Positions 35,234 to 42,686 of a stretch of 64,000 bases of DNA are shown piece by piece; position 1 is the first letter of the stretch; each line of letters opens with the position of its first letter. The notes under the pieces are model-generated. The model saw only the letters and a program-made list of their open reading frames with translations, had not been told where the DNA came from and searched no databases. This DNA comes from Zobellia amurskyensis. GTDB taxonomy: Bacteria > Bacteroidota > Bacteroidia > Flavobacteriales > Flavobacteriaceae. The position numbers and the translations under genes were made by a program. The stretch lies in contig NZ_RCNR01000008.1 in NCBI RefSeq assembly GCF_009725985.1, positions 62,001-126,000 of the forward strand. Reading direction: 5' to 3'.

Positions 35234-36155
35234 ATTTTGAACCGTTGTTACCAGATTTGCTATCTACATCATAAGTGTTGTCATAGTCATCCTCTGCTGC
35301 TTCACCCATAAATTTATAGCTAAGCATTTTATAATACAATTTTGCAGCTAGAAAATCTGAGGATTTCTCCGATGGATTTGGACATAGTTCAACAATATCA
35401 AAGCCAACTACATTTTTCTCTTCGAACACCTGCTTTAAAAACTCCAAGGTCTCATACCAGAATAAACCGCCTGGTTCAGGAGTACCTGTAGATGGCATTA
35501 TAGATGGATCAAAAGCATCAAGATCAAATGTGATCAACACATTGTCCGTCATTGCTTCGATTACTTTATCCATCCAATACTCATCTTGGGCCATGTCATG
35601 AGCAAAGAATGTTTTTTCTTCATCCATAAAAGTGCGCTCAATAGCATCCATAGAACGAATACCTACTTGAATAAGATTTGTGGTCTGACTTGCTTCATGA
35701 ACTGCACAGGCATGATTGTACTTGGTTCCTTCATACGACTCACGCAAATCTGCATGCGCATCAATCTGTAGAACCGTCAAATTATCAAAGCACTCATTAA
35801 AGGCACGAATGGTACCAATAGATATGGAATGCTCACCACCAAACAAGGTTACGAACTTATTACGCTTAATATACTTCTTAGTTCTTTTATGAACGGCATT
35901 TACAACCGCCTCCGGTGAACTATTCTCTGTAATAGCTTCGGCCAAATGAATGCCTTGCTCATAAACCTCCGTATTGGTCTCAATATCATACAGCTCCATA
36001 TTCTCCGAAGCTTCTAAAAATGCCTGAGGGCCTTTATCAGCTCCTTTTCCCCAAGTACTTGTTCCATCGTAAGGCACTGGTATCAAAACTACCTTTGCCG
36101 TTTCTAACTGTGCGAATTTATCGGGGATACCCGCATAATTCTTTGTTGTGCTCAT
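35214..36155 (-). CDS. speB: Agmatinase
   Basis: 313 residues from the ATG at 36155 (MSTTKNYAGIPDKF); the longer frame from 36203 would overlap the arginine decarboxylase gene and adds an unconserved stretch. All ureohydrolase metal ligands are present: H in GGEHSISIG, D-x-H-x-D in DAHADLRE, and D-x-D in FDLDAFDPS, so two Mn2+ can bind. It hydrolyses agmatine to putrescine and urea in the cytosol. The gene sits 16 bp after the arginine decarboxylase gene and overlaps the DHS-like gene by 20 bp, which makes it the middle step of the polyamine operon. The acidic C-terminal tail (DDYDNTYDVDSKSGNNGSKFDDDED) is unusual and may be a linker. Confidence 0.93.
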   Translation of the reverse strand: MSTTKNYAGIPDKFAQLETAKVVLIPVPYDGTSTWGKGADKGPQAFLEASENMELYDIETNTEVYEQGIHLAEAITENSSPEAVVNAVHKRTKKYIKRNKFVTLFGGEHSISIGTIRAFNECFDNLTVLQIDAHADLRESYEGTKYNHACAVHEASQTTNLIQVGIRSMDAIERTFMDEEKTFFAHDMAQDEYWMDKVIEAMTDNVLITFDLDAFDPSIMPSTGTPEPGGLFWYETLEFLKQVFEEKNVVGFDIVELCPNPSEKSSDFLAAKLYYKMLSYKFMGEAAEDDYDNTYDVDSKSGNNGSKFDDDED

Positions 36156-36171
36156 CTTAATTAAGTGAAGT

Positions 36172-37629
36172 TTATACGTTTGATGTAATTGTATTTGCGA
36201 CAATATTATCGCTGCCGTTTTTAGCGGATTTTTCTGTTTCGTAACCCAAAATACTTAGTAGGTCCTCTGCCTTTTGCTGAGGACTAAAAACCTCATAGCT
36301 AAAATTACCATGGGCATCCTTATCTATCAAGATATGCTTGGGTTGAGGAATCAGGCAGTGTTGCAAACCGCCATACCCACCAATAGTCTCTTGGTAAGCC
36401 CCTGTGTTAAAAAAGCCAATATACAAGGGTTTATCCCGTCTATATTTAGGTAAATAAATAGCGTTCATGTTCTGCTCGCTATTGTAATAATCATCGCTAT
36501 CACAAGTAAGTCCGCCTAATAGAACACGCTCATACTCATCGTTCCAACGGTTTATGGGCAGCATGATAAAACGCTTGTTAATGGCCCACGTATCCGGTAA
36601 AGTGGTAATGAAAGAAGAATCTATCATGTTCCATTTTTCACGATCGTTTTGTTGCTTTTGATACAGAATTTCATAAATAGCTCCACCGCTTTCGCCTACT
36701 GTAAAGCTCCCGAACTCAGTAAAAATATGTGGCACCGGCACATCTGCCTCTTGGCACGTAATATTGATCTGGTTTAAAATCTCATCGATCATATATTGAT
36801 AATCGTACTCAAAAGCCAAAGAGTTCTTTATAGGAAAACCACCACCAATATTTAAGCTATCTAAAGAAGGGCATACCTTCTTTAAACGAGTATACACTTT
36901 TAAACATTTAACAAGTTCGTTCCAGTAATAGGCGTTGTCACGTATACCAGTATTGATAAAAAAGTGAAGCATCTTAAGCTCAACTTTATCATTATCCTTA
37001 ATCTGATTTTCGTAAAAAGGAACTATGTTTTTATAACCAATACCTAGACGAGAGGTATAGAACTCAAATTTTGGCTCTTCTTCCGATGCTATACGAATAC
37101 CAATTTTATAAGTATCATCAATTGCATCGGATAGTAAATCTATTTCTTCGTAATTATCTATTATAGGAATACAGTTACGATGGCCATTATTAATAAGCCT
37201 TGCAATATTCTCAATATATTGATCGCGTTTAAAACCATTGCATATTACATAAGCGTTATCCTTTAACTTACCGTCTTTTTTTAGCTGCTCTACTATATTT
37301 ATATCAAAAGCTGATGACGTTTCAATATGAATATCGTTCTTAAGCGTTTCATGCAAAATATGCTGAAAGTGAGAACTTTTAGTACAGTAGCAATAGTGAT
37401 ACTTGCCTTTGTATGCATTTTTTTCAATAGAGTTCGCAAACCAATTCTTTGCCCTAGCAATATTCTCGGATATTTTAGGCAAATAAGTGAATTTTAATGG
37501 ACTACCATATTTCTCTACCAACTCCTGTAGTGGAATGTTATGAAATTTCAAATGTTCGTCCTCAAGAGTAAACTCTTCTTGAGGGAAAAAGTAAGTCTGA
37601 TCGATTAGATCGATATATTTATTGTTCAT
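36172..37629 (-). CDS. speA: Biosynthetic arginine decarboxylase
   Basis: 485 residues, PLP-dependent fold-III type. 'KYHYCYCTKSSHFQHIL' holds the Schiff-base Lys; 'IHIETSSAFDINIVEQL', 'LKMLHFFINTGIRDNAYYWNELVKCLKVY', 'LNIGGGFPI' and 'EFGSFTVGESGG' are the PLP-phosphate and substrate-binding motifs; 'GGLTCDSDDYY' supplies the conserved Cys-Asp of the second subunit. It decarboxylates arginine to agmatine for the agmatinase encoded next. The protein is shorter than the E. coli SpeA (~658 aa), as usual for the Bacteroidota form. It is the first gene of the operon speA-speB-DHS-like-acidic protein. A long 450-bp upstream leader with structure precedes it. Confidence 0.94.
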   Translation of the reverse strand: MNNKYIDLIDQTYFFPQEEFTLEDEHLKFHNIPLQELVEKYGSPLKFTYLPKISENIARAKNWFANSIEKNAYKGKYHYCYCTKSSHFQHILHETLKNDIHIETSSAFDINIVEQLKKDGKLKDNAYVICNGFKRDQYIENIARLINNGHRNCIPIIDNYEEIDLLSDAIDDTYKIGIRIASEEEPKFEFYTSRLGIGYKNIVPFYENQIKDNDKVELKMLHFFINTGIRDNAYYWNELVKCLKVYTRLKKVCPSLDSLNIGGGFPIKNSLAFEYDYQYMIDEILNQINITCQEADVPVPHIFTEFGSFTVGESGGAIYEILYQKQQNDREKWNMIDSSFITTLPDTWAINKRFIMLPINRWNDEYERVLLGGLTCDSDDYYNSEQNMNAIYLPKYRRDKPLYIGFFNTGAYQETIGGYGGLQHCLIPQPKHILIDKDAHGNFSYEVFSPQQKAEDLLSILGYETEKSAKNGSDNIVANTITSNV

Positions 37630-38079
37630 CGTGAATTCTTGTGAATGAAAATCGGTATATTTTTTTAACTATTGGGTCTCGTAAAAGTTATGAAATTGTT
37701 ACCGATTATCATATAAGAATTTGTTCCTGAGTAGTAGGAATGAAGAAATAGATGTGCTGGCTTTGCACAATTGAAGTAGAAAAATCGGAAGTTAGCTTTA
37801 AAATTCGGCCGCCCATCTGATGGGTTGCTATGAGATTTGACTTCCTAATCTCCCATAGCCCGAACATAGAAACACATTGCATGTTGTTCAGCTAAAAGCT
37901 CATAATGCCTTCAGTTTTATATCGCTAAAGACAGGACAAATGAAAACAAAAAAAATGTAAAAACAAGCATTTTCAAAGAAATTACGATAAAACGCAAAAA
38001 AAAGATTTTTCAACAAAAAAAAGATTTCAAAATACAATCTAATTACCTTATTTTTAAGTCATTAAAAACTATTTCACAG
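37630..38079. other. 450-bp divergent intergenic region with structured and A-rich parts
   Basis: No gene. Two overlapping hairpins share bases at 37812-37861: CCCAT/ATGGG at 37812-37824, and GCTATG/CATAGC (37827-37832 and 37854-37859) extended by AGAT/ATCT. They are mutually exclusive near ATGGG. On the minus strand this would lie about 180 nt before the speA start. The right end has A-tracts and a 14-bp direct repeat (37995-38027). Confidence 0.45.
37995..38027 (+). repeat. A-tract direct repeat
   Basis: CAAAAAAAAGATTT occurs at 37995-38008 and again at 38014-38027, 19 bp apart, upstream of the exported protein gene. It may bend DNA; no other evidence for function. Confidence 0.4.
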
Positions 38080-38811
38080 ATGAAAAATAGCATTAAAAAT
38101 TATTCAAAAAACATCGTTATATGCCTTCTACTGGCCATATCAAATGTGGTCCATGCTCAAATACCGTCAAAAACTTACTTTTTTGAGGAGAAAGTTGACC
38201 AAAACAACATTACCCATGAGCTTCAGGTAGATGGTGATTATTTAATACATACGGTTTACAAAAAAAGCCCTGCCCAGTTTATTATGACCCGTGGAGGTTT
38301 TACCCAAGTAGAAGGAAACCGATTAATAGTACTATTGGAATTCAACTCTAATTATGAAAAAGACCAACTGAGAACACTTAGTATTCCTTTTGAATTGAAC
38401 GGCAAGGACCTTATTCTTGAAATGAAATCGAAACACCTTTTTAAACCAGCCCCATCAATGAAACAAGACTTGGACGGAAAATGGCTCTTTGCCACGCGCG
38501 GACCGGACACAGGGCAAGAACGAAGAGGAGAAGAAAACCCTCGAAAAACATTGAAACTACTGAAGGATGGTCGTTTCCAATGGATAGCCTATAACACGGA
38601 GACAATGAAATTTCATGGAACAGGAGGTGGTTCATTTACATCGCAGGATGGCAAATACATTGAACACATTGAGTTTTTCTCAAAGGATAATTCTCGCGTT
38701 GGGGCGGAACTGACTTTTAATTATGAACTAAAAGGAAATGATTGGCATCACACGGGAAATAATAGTAAAGGAGAGCCCATGTACGAGATTTGGGCCAAGA
38801 GAAAAGACTAA
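38080..38811 (+). CDS. Exported lipocalin-like hypothetical protein
   Basis: 243 residues with a Sec signal ending NVVHAQ. The mature protein has two beta-rich halves. The second, about residues 125-243 ('LDGKWLFATRGPDTGQERRGEENPRKTLKLLKDGRFQWIAYNTETMKFHGTGGGSFTSQDGKYIEHIEFFSKDNSRVGAELTFNYEL'), resembles lipocalin-like domains found in Bacteroidota membrane or secreted proteins. The G-x-W-x-F-A-T-R-G-P start and W-x-x-x-G-N-S-K-G-E-P end are strongly patterned. No catalytic residues evident; ligand unknown. It is alone and divergent from the speA operon. Confidence 0.75.
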   Translation: MKNSIKNYSKNIVICLLLAISNVVHAQIPSKTYFFEEKVDQNNITHELQVDGDYLIHTVYKKSPAQFIMTRGGFTQVEGNRLIVLLEFNSNYEKDQLRTLSIPFELNGKDLILEMKSKHLFKPAPSMKQDLDGKWLFATRGPDTGQERRGEENPRKTLKLLKDGRFQWIAYNTETMKFHGTGGGSFTSQDGKYIEHIEFFSKDNSRVGAELTFNYELKGNDWHHTGNNSKGEPMYEIWAKRKD

Positions 38812-38946
38812 AATTATTAAAGACATAAACGGCCCTGTAATTTAAGTTATCAACAGTTTATGTGATAAAAATATTATAATTGATAAAAAAACACACAATG
38901 TAAGCCTTCATGTGCCGTTATAAACGGACAATCATAATAATGATGG

Positions 38947-39054
38947 CATGAATACCATTACGGAAGAACAGATTAAGGAACTTGAGGCCAAGCTAGAGGA
39001 AAACAAAAAAAGGATTAATGAGTTGATTGAAAAATTTGACGTCTATAAAATCTA
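38947..39054 (+). CDS. Possible 35-residue coiled-coil microprotein
   Basis: An ATG at 38947 opens a 35-codon frame: MNTITEEQIKELEAKLEE followed by NKKRINELIEKFDVYKI and a stop. The heptad pattern of Ile/Leu with flanking Glu/Lys makes a convincing short amphipathic helix. The frame is closed upstream at 38938, and there is no strong Shine-Dalgarno. It lies in the gap between the exported-protein gene and the tRNA-Arg. It could be a genuine small gene or chance. Confidence 0.4.
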
Positions 39055-39124
39055 ATACTGTTCAGCACAACATGTTTGACTTTTTCCCAAACACCAAAAT
39101 ATCAAAAATCTTTTATTGGAAAAG

Positions 39125-39196
39125 TGACCTCGGCAAGAATCGAACTTGCATCTAAAGTTTAGGAAACTTCTATTCTATCCATTGAACTACGAGGCC
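39125..39196 (-). tRNA. tRNA-Arg (anticodon CCU)
   Basis: The minus strand folds as a cloverleaf. The acceptor GGCCTCG pairs with CGAGGTC, plus discriminator A. The D-arm contains AGTTCAATGGATAGAAT. The anticodon stem GAAGT/ACTTT encloses TTCCTAA with CCT as anticodon. The T-arm has GTTCGATTC. No CCA is encoded, so it is added after transcription. It reads AGG codons. Confidence 0.93.
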
Positions 39197-39291
39197 ATTT
39201 AATCAAGATGGCAAAACTAAAGTTTTTTTACGTGTGTTGAAAAAACTAAGCCACTAATTTCACCCGGTTTTTACCATAAATCGTTAAGTGA

Positions 39292-40566
39292 CTAATCAAT
39301 AAATAAATTGGGGAGTGCTAATGAAAACCAAGGAAACAAGGTTACCAAAATTAGCACCAAAAAACTGACCAATAAAAAGGGCAGACCAGCTTTACTTACT
39401 TCTCCTATAGATATTTTACCTATACTAGATGCCACAAAAAGACAAACTCCAACCGGTGGGGTAGTCAATCCTATAATTAAATTTAGAACCGCTATAACGG
39501 CAAAGTGAATGGGATCCACATCTACTGCCAAAGCCACTTTTAACAGGATTGGAAAAAGAATTAAAAGTGCGGCAATGGTTTCCATAAAAGTGCCCACTAC
39601 AATTAGAAGTAAATTTATCAGTAATAATACCACGTACTTATTATCAGTAAATCCCAAAATTTCATTGGAGATACTTTGCGGAATCTGTTCGGTAATCAAT
39701 ATATATCCAAAAAGGTTGGCAAAACCTACCAATACCATAAGAGAGGCCGAGGTTTTCATACTATCTAAAAACACCACCTGAATGTTCTTAAAGCTCAAGC
39801 GCTTGTAGACAAATTTACCGATTACCAAAGCATACACCACAGCAATAATAGAAGCTTCCGTAGGAGTGAAAATCCCTCCAATGATACCATAAAGGATGAT
39901 AAACGTCATTAAAAGCGACCAAAATGTATCAACAAAACCACGGGCCACCTGCTTTAAACTGCTTCGGGCATGTTTGGGATAATTTTTCTTTTTAGAGATA
40001 ACATAGGCCGTAATCAATAAACCCACTCCCAAAAGTAAACCTGGCAGCGCACCTGCAAGGAACAATTTCCCTACCGAGAGCCCACTCAAGGTGGCCGCAA
40101 TAATCATAGGTACACTTGGAGGAATAATAGGACCAATAGTTGACGAAGCAGCGGTAACCGCACATGAAAAACCGGTATCATAGCCTTCCTTTTTCATAGC
40201 TGGAATCATAATAGACCCCATACTTGCCGTATCTGAAATGGCAGTACCGGAAATACCGGCAAATAACATGGATGCTCCTATATTTACTAAAGAAAGTCCT
40301 CCCCTAATATGACCTAGCAAATGATTGCAAAAGGTAATTATCTTTTCGGTCAGTCCTCCGCGATTCATAAGGTTTCCCGCCATAATAAAGCCGGGAACAC
40401 TTAGCAGTACAAATACGTCTATACCCGAATACATTTTCATGGGTACAATAATTAACGGAATACCTTTTGCCAAAAGGTAACTCAAACATGAAAGCCCGAG
40501 CGCAAAAGCTATAGGAAAACGCAAAACGAGACATACCACAAAAACTAGAACAAGAACCCAAATCAT
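39292..40566 (-). CDS. TRAP transporter large permease (DctM family)
   Basis: 424 residues with 11-12 hydrophobic helices. The start 'VLVFVVCLVLRFPIAFALGLSCLSYLL', 'VLLSVPGFIMAGNLMNRGGLTEKIITFCNHLLGHIRGGLSLVNIGASMLFAGISGTAISDTASMGSIMIPAMKKEGYD', 'SSTIGPIIPPSVPMIIAA' and the end 'LTTPPVGVCLFVASSIGKISIGEV' are all DctM signatures. It is the ion-coupled (Na+) translocating subunit. The start overlaps the dctQ-type gene by 4 bp. It ends the seven-gene PSD1 locus, read last. Confidence 0.95.
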   Translation of the reverse strand: MIWVLVLVFVVCLVLRFPIAFALGLSCLSYLLAKGIPLIIVPMKMYSGIDVFVLLSVPGFIMAGNLMNRGGLTEKIITFCNHLLGHIRGGLSLVNIGASMLFAGISGTAISDTASMGSIMIPAMKKEGYDTGFSCAVTAASSTIGPIIPPSVPMIIAATLSGLSVGKLFLAGALPGLLLGVGLLITAYVISKKKNYPKHARSSLKQVARGFVDTFWSLLMTFIILYGIIGGIFTPTEASIIAVVYALVIGKFVYKRLSFKNIQVVFLDSMKTSASLMVLVGFANLFGYILITEQIPQSISNEILGFTDNKYVVLLLINLLLIVVGTFMETIAALLILFPILLKVALAVDVDPIHFAVIAVLNLIIGLTTPPVGVCLFVASSIGKISIGEVSKAGLPFLLVSFLVLILVTLFPWFSLALPNLFID

Positions 40567-41027
40567 GATTTAGAATTTTTATAATTTCTTTGGATTTTTT
40601 TCCAGAGGTAATAACTGATAGAAGCCGACATAACAAACATACTGAAAAAGGCTACCCCCATATTAAAGCCCATACTGGGTGATTTCTCAGGAATACCCAA
40701 TACAATGAATTTCACAGAATAAATAGCCATGATAATAAACAGCACCAACACCACTACAGGAATAATTTGAACCAACAGTTGCTGCATTCTTACCGGAAAG
40801 CGACTAAAAAACATATCTAAGTGAACATAATATTCGTTTTTCATAGCCAAACCGGCACCAAAAGACATAGCATAAATAAAGAAGAGACGTGAGGCTTCTT
40901 CCGTCCATGAAGGGGTATCCAAAGGTGTGAACCTACAAAGAATCTGTAAGAGTACCGTAGCAATGAGCCCCCACGTACTTAATAATACGCCCACTTTTAA
41001 AACACGCCCAATTGTTTTATGAAGCAT
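40563..41027 (-). CDS. TRAP transporter small permease (DctQ family)
   Basis: 154 residues, four hydrophobic helices. 'LLSTWGLIATVLLQILCRFTPLDTPSWTEEASRLFFIYAMSFGAGLAMKNEYYVHLDMFFSRFPVRMQQLLVQ' contains the W-T-E-E-x-x-R motif found in DctQ proteins. The second half, 'GIPEKSPSMGFNMGVAFFSMFVMSASISYYLW', is typical as well. It couples the binding protein to the large permease. It overlaps DctP by 11 bp and DctM by 4 bp, so the three subunits are translationally coupled. Confidence 0.92.
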   Translation of the reverse strand: MLHKTIGRVLKVGVLLSTWGLIATVLLQILCRFTPLDTPSWTEEASRLFFIYAMSFGAGLAMKNEYYVHLDMFFSRFPVRMQQLLVQIIPVVVLVLFIIMAIYSVKFIVLGIPEKSPSMGFNMGVAFFSMFVMSASISYYLWKKIQRNYKNSKS

Positions 41028-42027
41028 CTTTCTCTTTTTTGAGTTGATTGTATATTATTTGCATGTCCGGGGAAAGGCTATTGTAAATGGCCTCCTCACA
41101 TTTTTCCTGAAAAGCATCTTTATCCACCTCTATAAACTCCATACCTTTTGCCTTAAGCTGGTCCTGTACTTTTTTTTCGTTTTCCAGAAAAAGACGGTGC
41201 TCATAGGATTGCATATCTTTGGCAGCCTCTAAAAATAGTTTTTGTAAATCCGGTGGAAGCCTTTGAAATTGCTTTTCACCTACAACCGGATATACCCAGC
41301 TCATAACATGACCTGTAAGGTTCAAATATTTTTGAACCTCCGCAAAACCGGCATTGTTTACCAAAGCAAAAGGATTTTCTTGTGCTTCTATAGTGCCCTG
41401 TTGCAAAGAAGTAAAAACTTCAGAAAAAGCCATGGGCGTAGGTTTTGCCCCAAGTGCCTTCCAAAGTGTCACAAATGATGGCACGTTAGGCACCCGCACA
41501 ATAAGTCCTTTTAAATCATCAGGGTGCCGTATAGGTCTGTTGGATGTAAGATGTCTAGGGCCCCGTTCAAAATGACCCAATGATCGCAATCCAGACTTAT
41601 TTATCATTTCCTCCTCCATCAATGTACCAATAGGCCCATTAATATACCTATTCATATCTGTCGAATCCTGCATCAGAAAGGGAAGTTCACAGAAAGTAGC
41701 CACTTCAAACCAGTTGGTAAGCGTGGAGCCTGTGGTCGTCATATCAATAACATCTGCCTGAATAAGCCTTATGGCTTCAATCTCTTTGGCCAATTGCTCG
41801 GAGGGATACACTTCTACCTTTATTCGCCCCTTGGAACGTTCTTCAAGAATCTCCCCAAAATAAACAAATGCTTTGTACCAAGTGTGCTCCTCATTTACCA
41901 AGAGTGCGGTACGGAGAAGGAATTCCGGTTGGTCAGTATCAGGCTTACAACCGTTGAATCCAAAAAAAACAATAAGACATACTAAGACTTTTCCGAAAGC
42001 AGAACTGAACAACAATTGATTGCGCAT
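41017..42027 (-). CDS. TRAP transporter substrate-binding lipoprotein (DctP family)
   Basis: 336 residues. Signal with lipobox FNGC (about residue 27), so it is probably anchored in the inner or outer membrane instead of free. Family features: 'LLVNEEHTWYKAFVYFGEILEERSKGRIKVEVYPSEQLAKEIEAIRLIQADVIDMTTTGSTLTNW', then 'LGHFERGPRHLTSNRPIRHPDDLKGLIVRVPNVPSFVTLWKALGAKPTPMAFSEVFTSLQQGTIEAQENPFALV'. The Arg of LIVRVP is the conserved carboxylate-binding residue of DctP proteins, so an organic acid ligand is expected (family knowledge). It precedes DctQ and follows RidA. Confidence 0.94.
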   Translation of the reverse strand: MRNQLLFSSAFGKVLVCLIVFFGFNGCKPDTDQPEFLLRTALLVNEEHTWYKAFVYFGEILEERSKGRIKVEVYPSEQLAKEIEAIRLIQADVIDMTTTGSTLTNWFEVATFCELPFLMQDSTDMNRYINGPIGTLMEEEMINKSGLRSLGHFERGPRHLTSNRPIRHPDDLKGLIVRVPNVPSFVTLWKALGAKPTPMAFSEVFTSLQQGTIEAQENPFALVNNAGFAEVQKYLNLTGHVMSWVYPVVGEKQFQRLPPDLQKLFLEAAKDMQSYEHRLFLENEKKVQDQLKAKGMEFIEVDKDAFQEKCEEAIYNSLSPDMQIIYNQLKKEKDAS

Positions 42028-42030
42028 AAC

Positions 42031-42567
42031 CTAATCTTCTACCTCAACAATCATTTCTACCTCAACAGCAATATTACCGGGTAAAGAACCCATGCCCACG
42101 GCAGCTCGTGCATGTTTGCCTCTTTCTCCGAAAACCGCTACCATTAAATCTGAATATCCGTTGATGACTTTAGGCTGATCAGTAAAATCCGGAACGGCAT
42201 TGACCATCCCACGAACCTTAACAATACGTTTTACTTTTTTTAGGTCGCCCAATTCCATTTTCAATACTGAAATTTGATTGATACCTGTTATTCTAGCTGC
42301 CTCATAGCCTTCTTCAATAGTGAGGTCTTTCCCTAACTTACCTGTAATGTTCTCTCCATCAGGTTTTGTTGGTCCTTTGCCCGCAAGAAAAATGAGATTC
42401 CCCGTACGTACCGCATTTACATAATTGGCCATAGGAGCAGAAGGCTCCGAAAGTTCAATTCCAAGTTCTAAAAGTTTAGCCTCGGGATTATATTCGGTTT
42501 CATTTTGAGCAAATCCGTTAAATGAAGTAAAAACTAAAATTGAGGCAATTAAAGAAAAGGCTTTCAT
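42031..42567 (-). CDS. Exported RidA/YjgF-family protein
   Basis: 178 residues beginning with a Sec signal peptide (MKAFSLIASILVFTSFNGFAQ). The rest is a complete RidA domain: 'APMANYVNAVRTGNLIFLAGKGP', 'TIEEGYEAARITGINQISVLKMELGDLKKVKRIVKVRGMVNAVPDFTDQPKVINGYSDLMVAVFGERGKHARAAVGMGSLPGNIAVEVEMIVEV'. The Arg in KHARAAVGMGSLP is the imine-deaminating residue. Usual RidA proteins are cytosolic and about 128 residues long. Here the signal peptide plus N-terminal extension point to the periplasm. It is 3 bp from DctP and 119 bp from the beta-propeller gene, so it may start a second transcript. Confidence 0.9.
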   Translation of the reverse strand: MKAFSLIASILVFTSFNGFAQNETEYNPEAKLLELGIELSEPSAPMANYVNAVRTGNLIFLAGKGPTKPDGENITGKLGKDLTIEEGYEAARITGINQISVLKMELGDLKKVKRIVKVRGMVNAVPDFTDQPKVINGYSDLMVAVFGERGKHARAAVGMGSLPGNIAVEVEMIVEVED

Positions 42568-42597
42568 ACAGTCTAAATTCTATCTTAAAGCTACAAG

Positions 42598-42612
42598 ATA
42601 AGAATTTCTTAT
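42598..42612. promoter_or_regulatory. Palindrome upstream of ridA, possible operator
   Basis: ATAAGAATTTCTTAT is a perfect 7-bp-arm palindrome around a single T, 31 bp before the RidA start. Palindromes of this size are often regulator sites; no regulator is linked to it. Confidence 0.35.
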
Positions 42613-42664
42613 TTCCCTTAACATCTTCGAAAACAGAAAATAAACAACAACAAAAACACTATTT

Positions 42665-42680
42665 GTTTCAAATATGAAAC
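42665..42680. promoter_or_regulatory. Palindrome next to a weak -7-like box, upstream of ridA
   Basis: GTTTCA/TGAAAC at 42665-42680 encloses AATA. On the minus strand CATATTTG within it is one base from TAnnTTTG. The overlapping GAAAC-TA-GTTTC (42676-42687) reaches the propeller gene stop codon. Read as a possible operator-promoter overlap. Confidence 0.3.
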
Positions 42681-42686
42681 TAGTTT

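Noticed and set aside
38841-38880. DnaA-box-like TTATCAACA / TGTGATAA in AT-rich DNA, possible origin
   Set aside because: Only one imperfect pair, no cluster of boxes and no dnaA/dnaN nearby; an origin is not supported.
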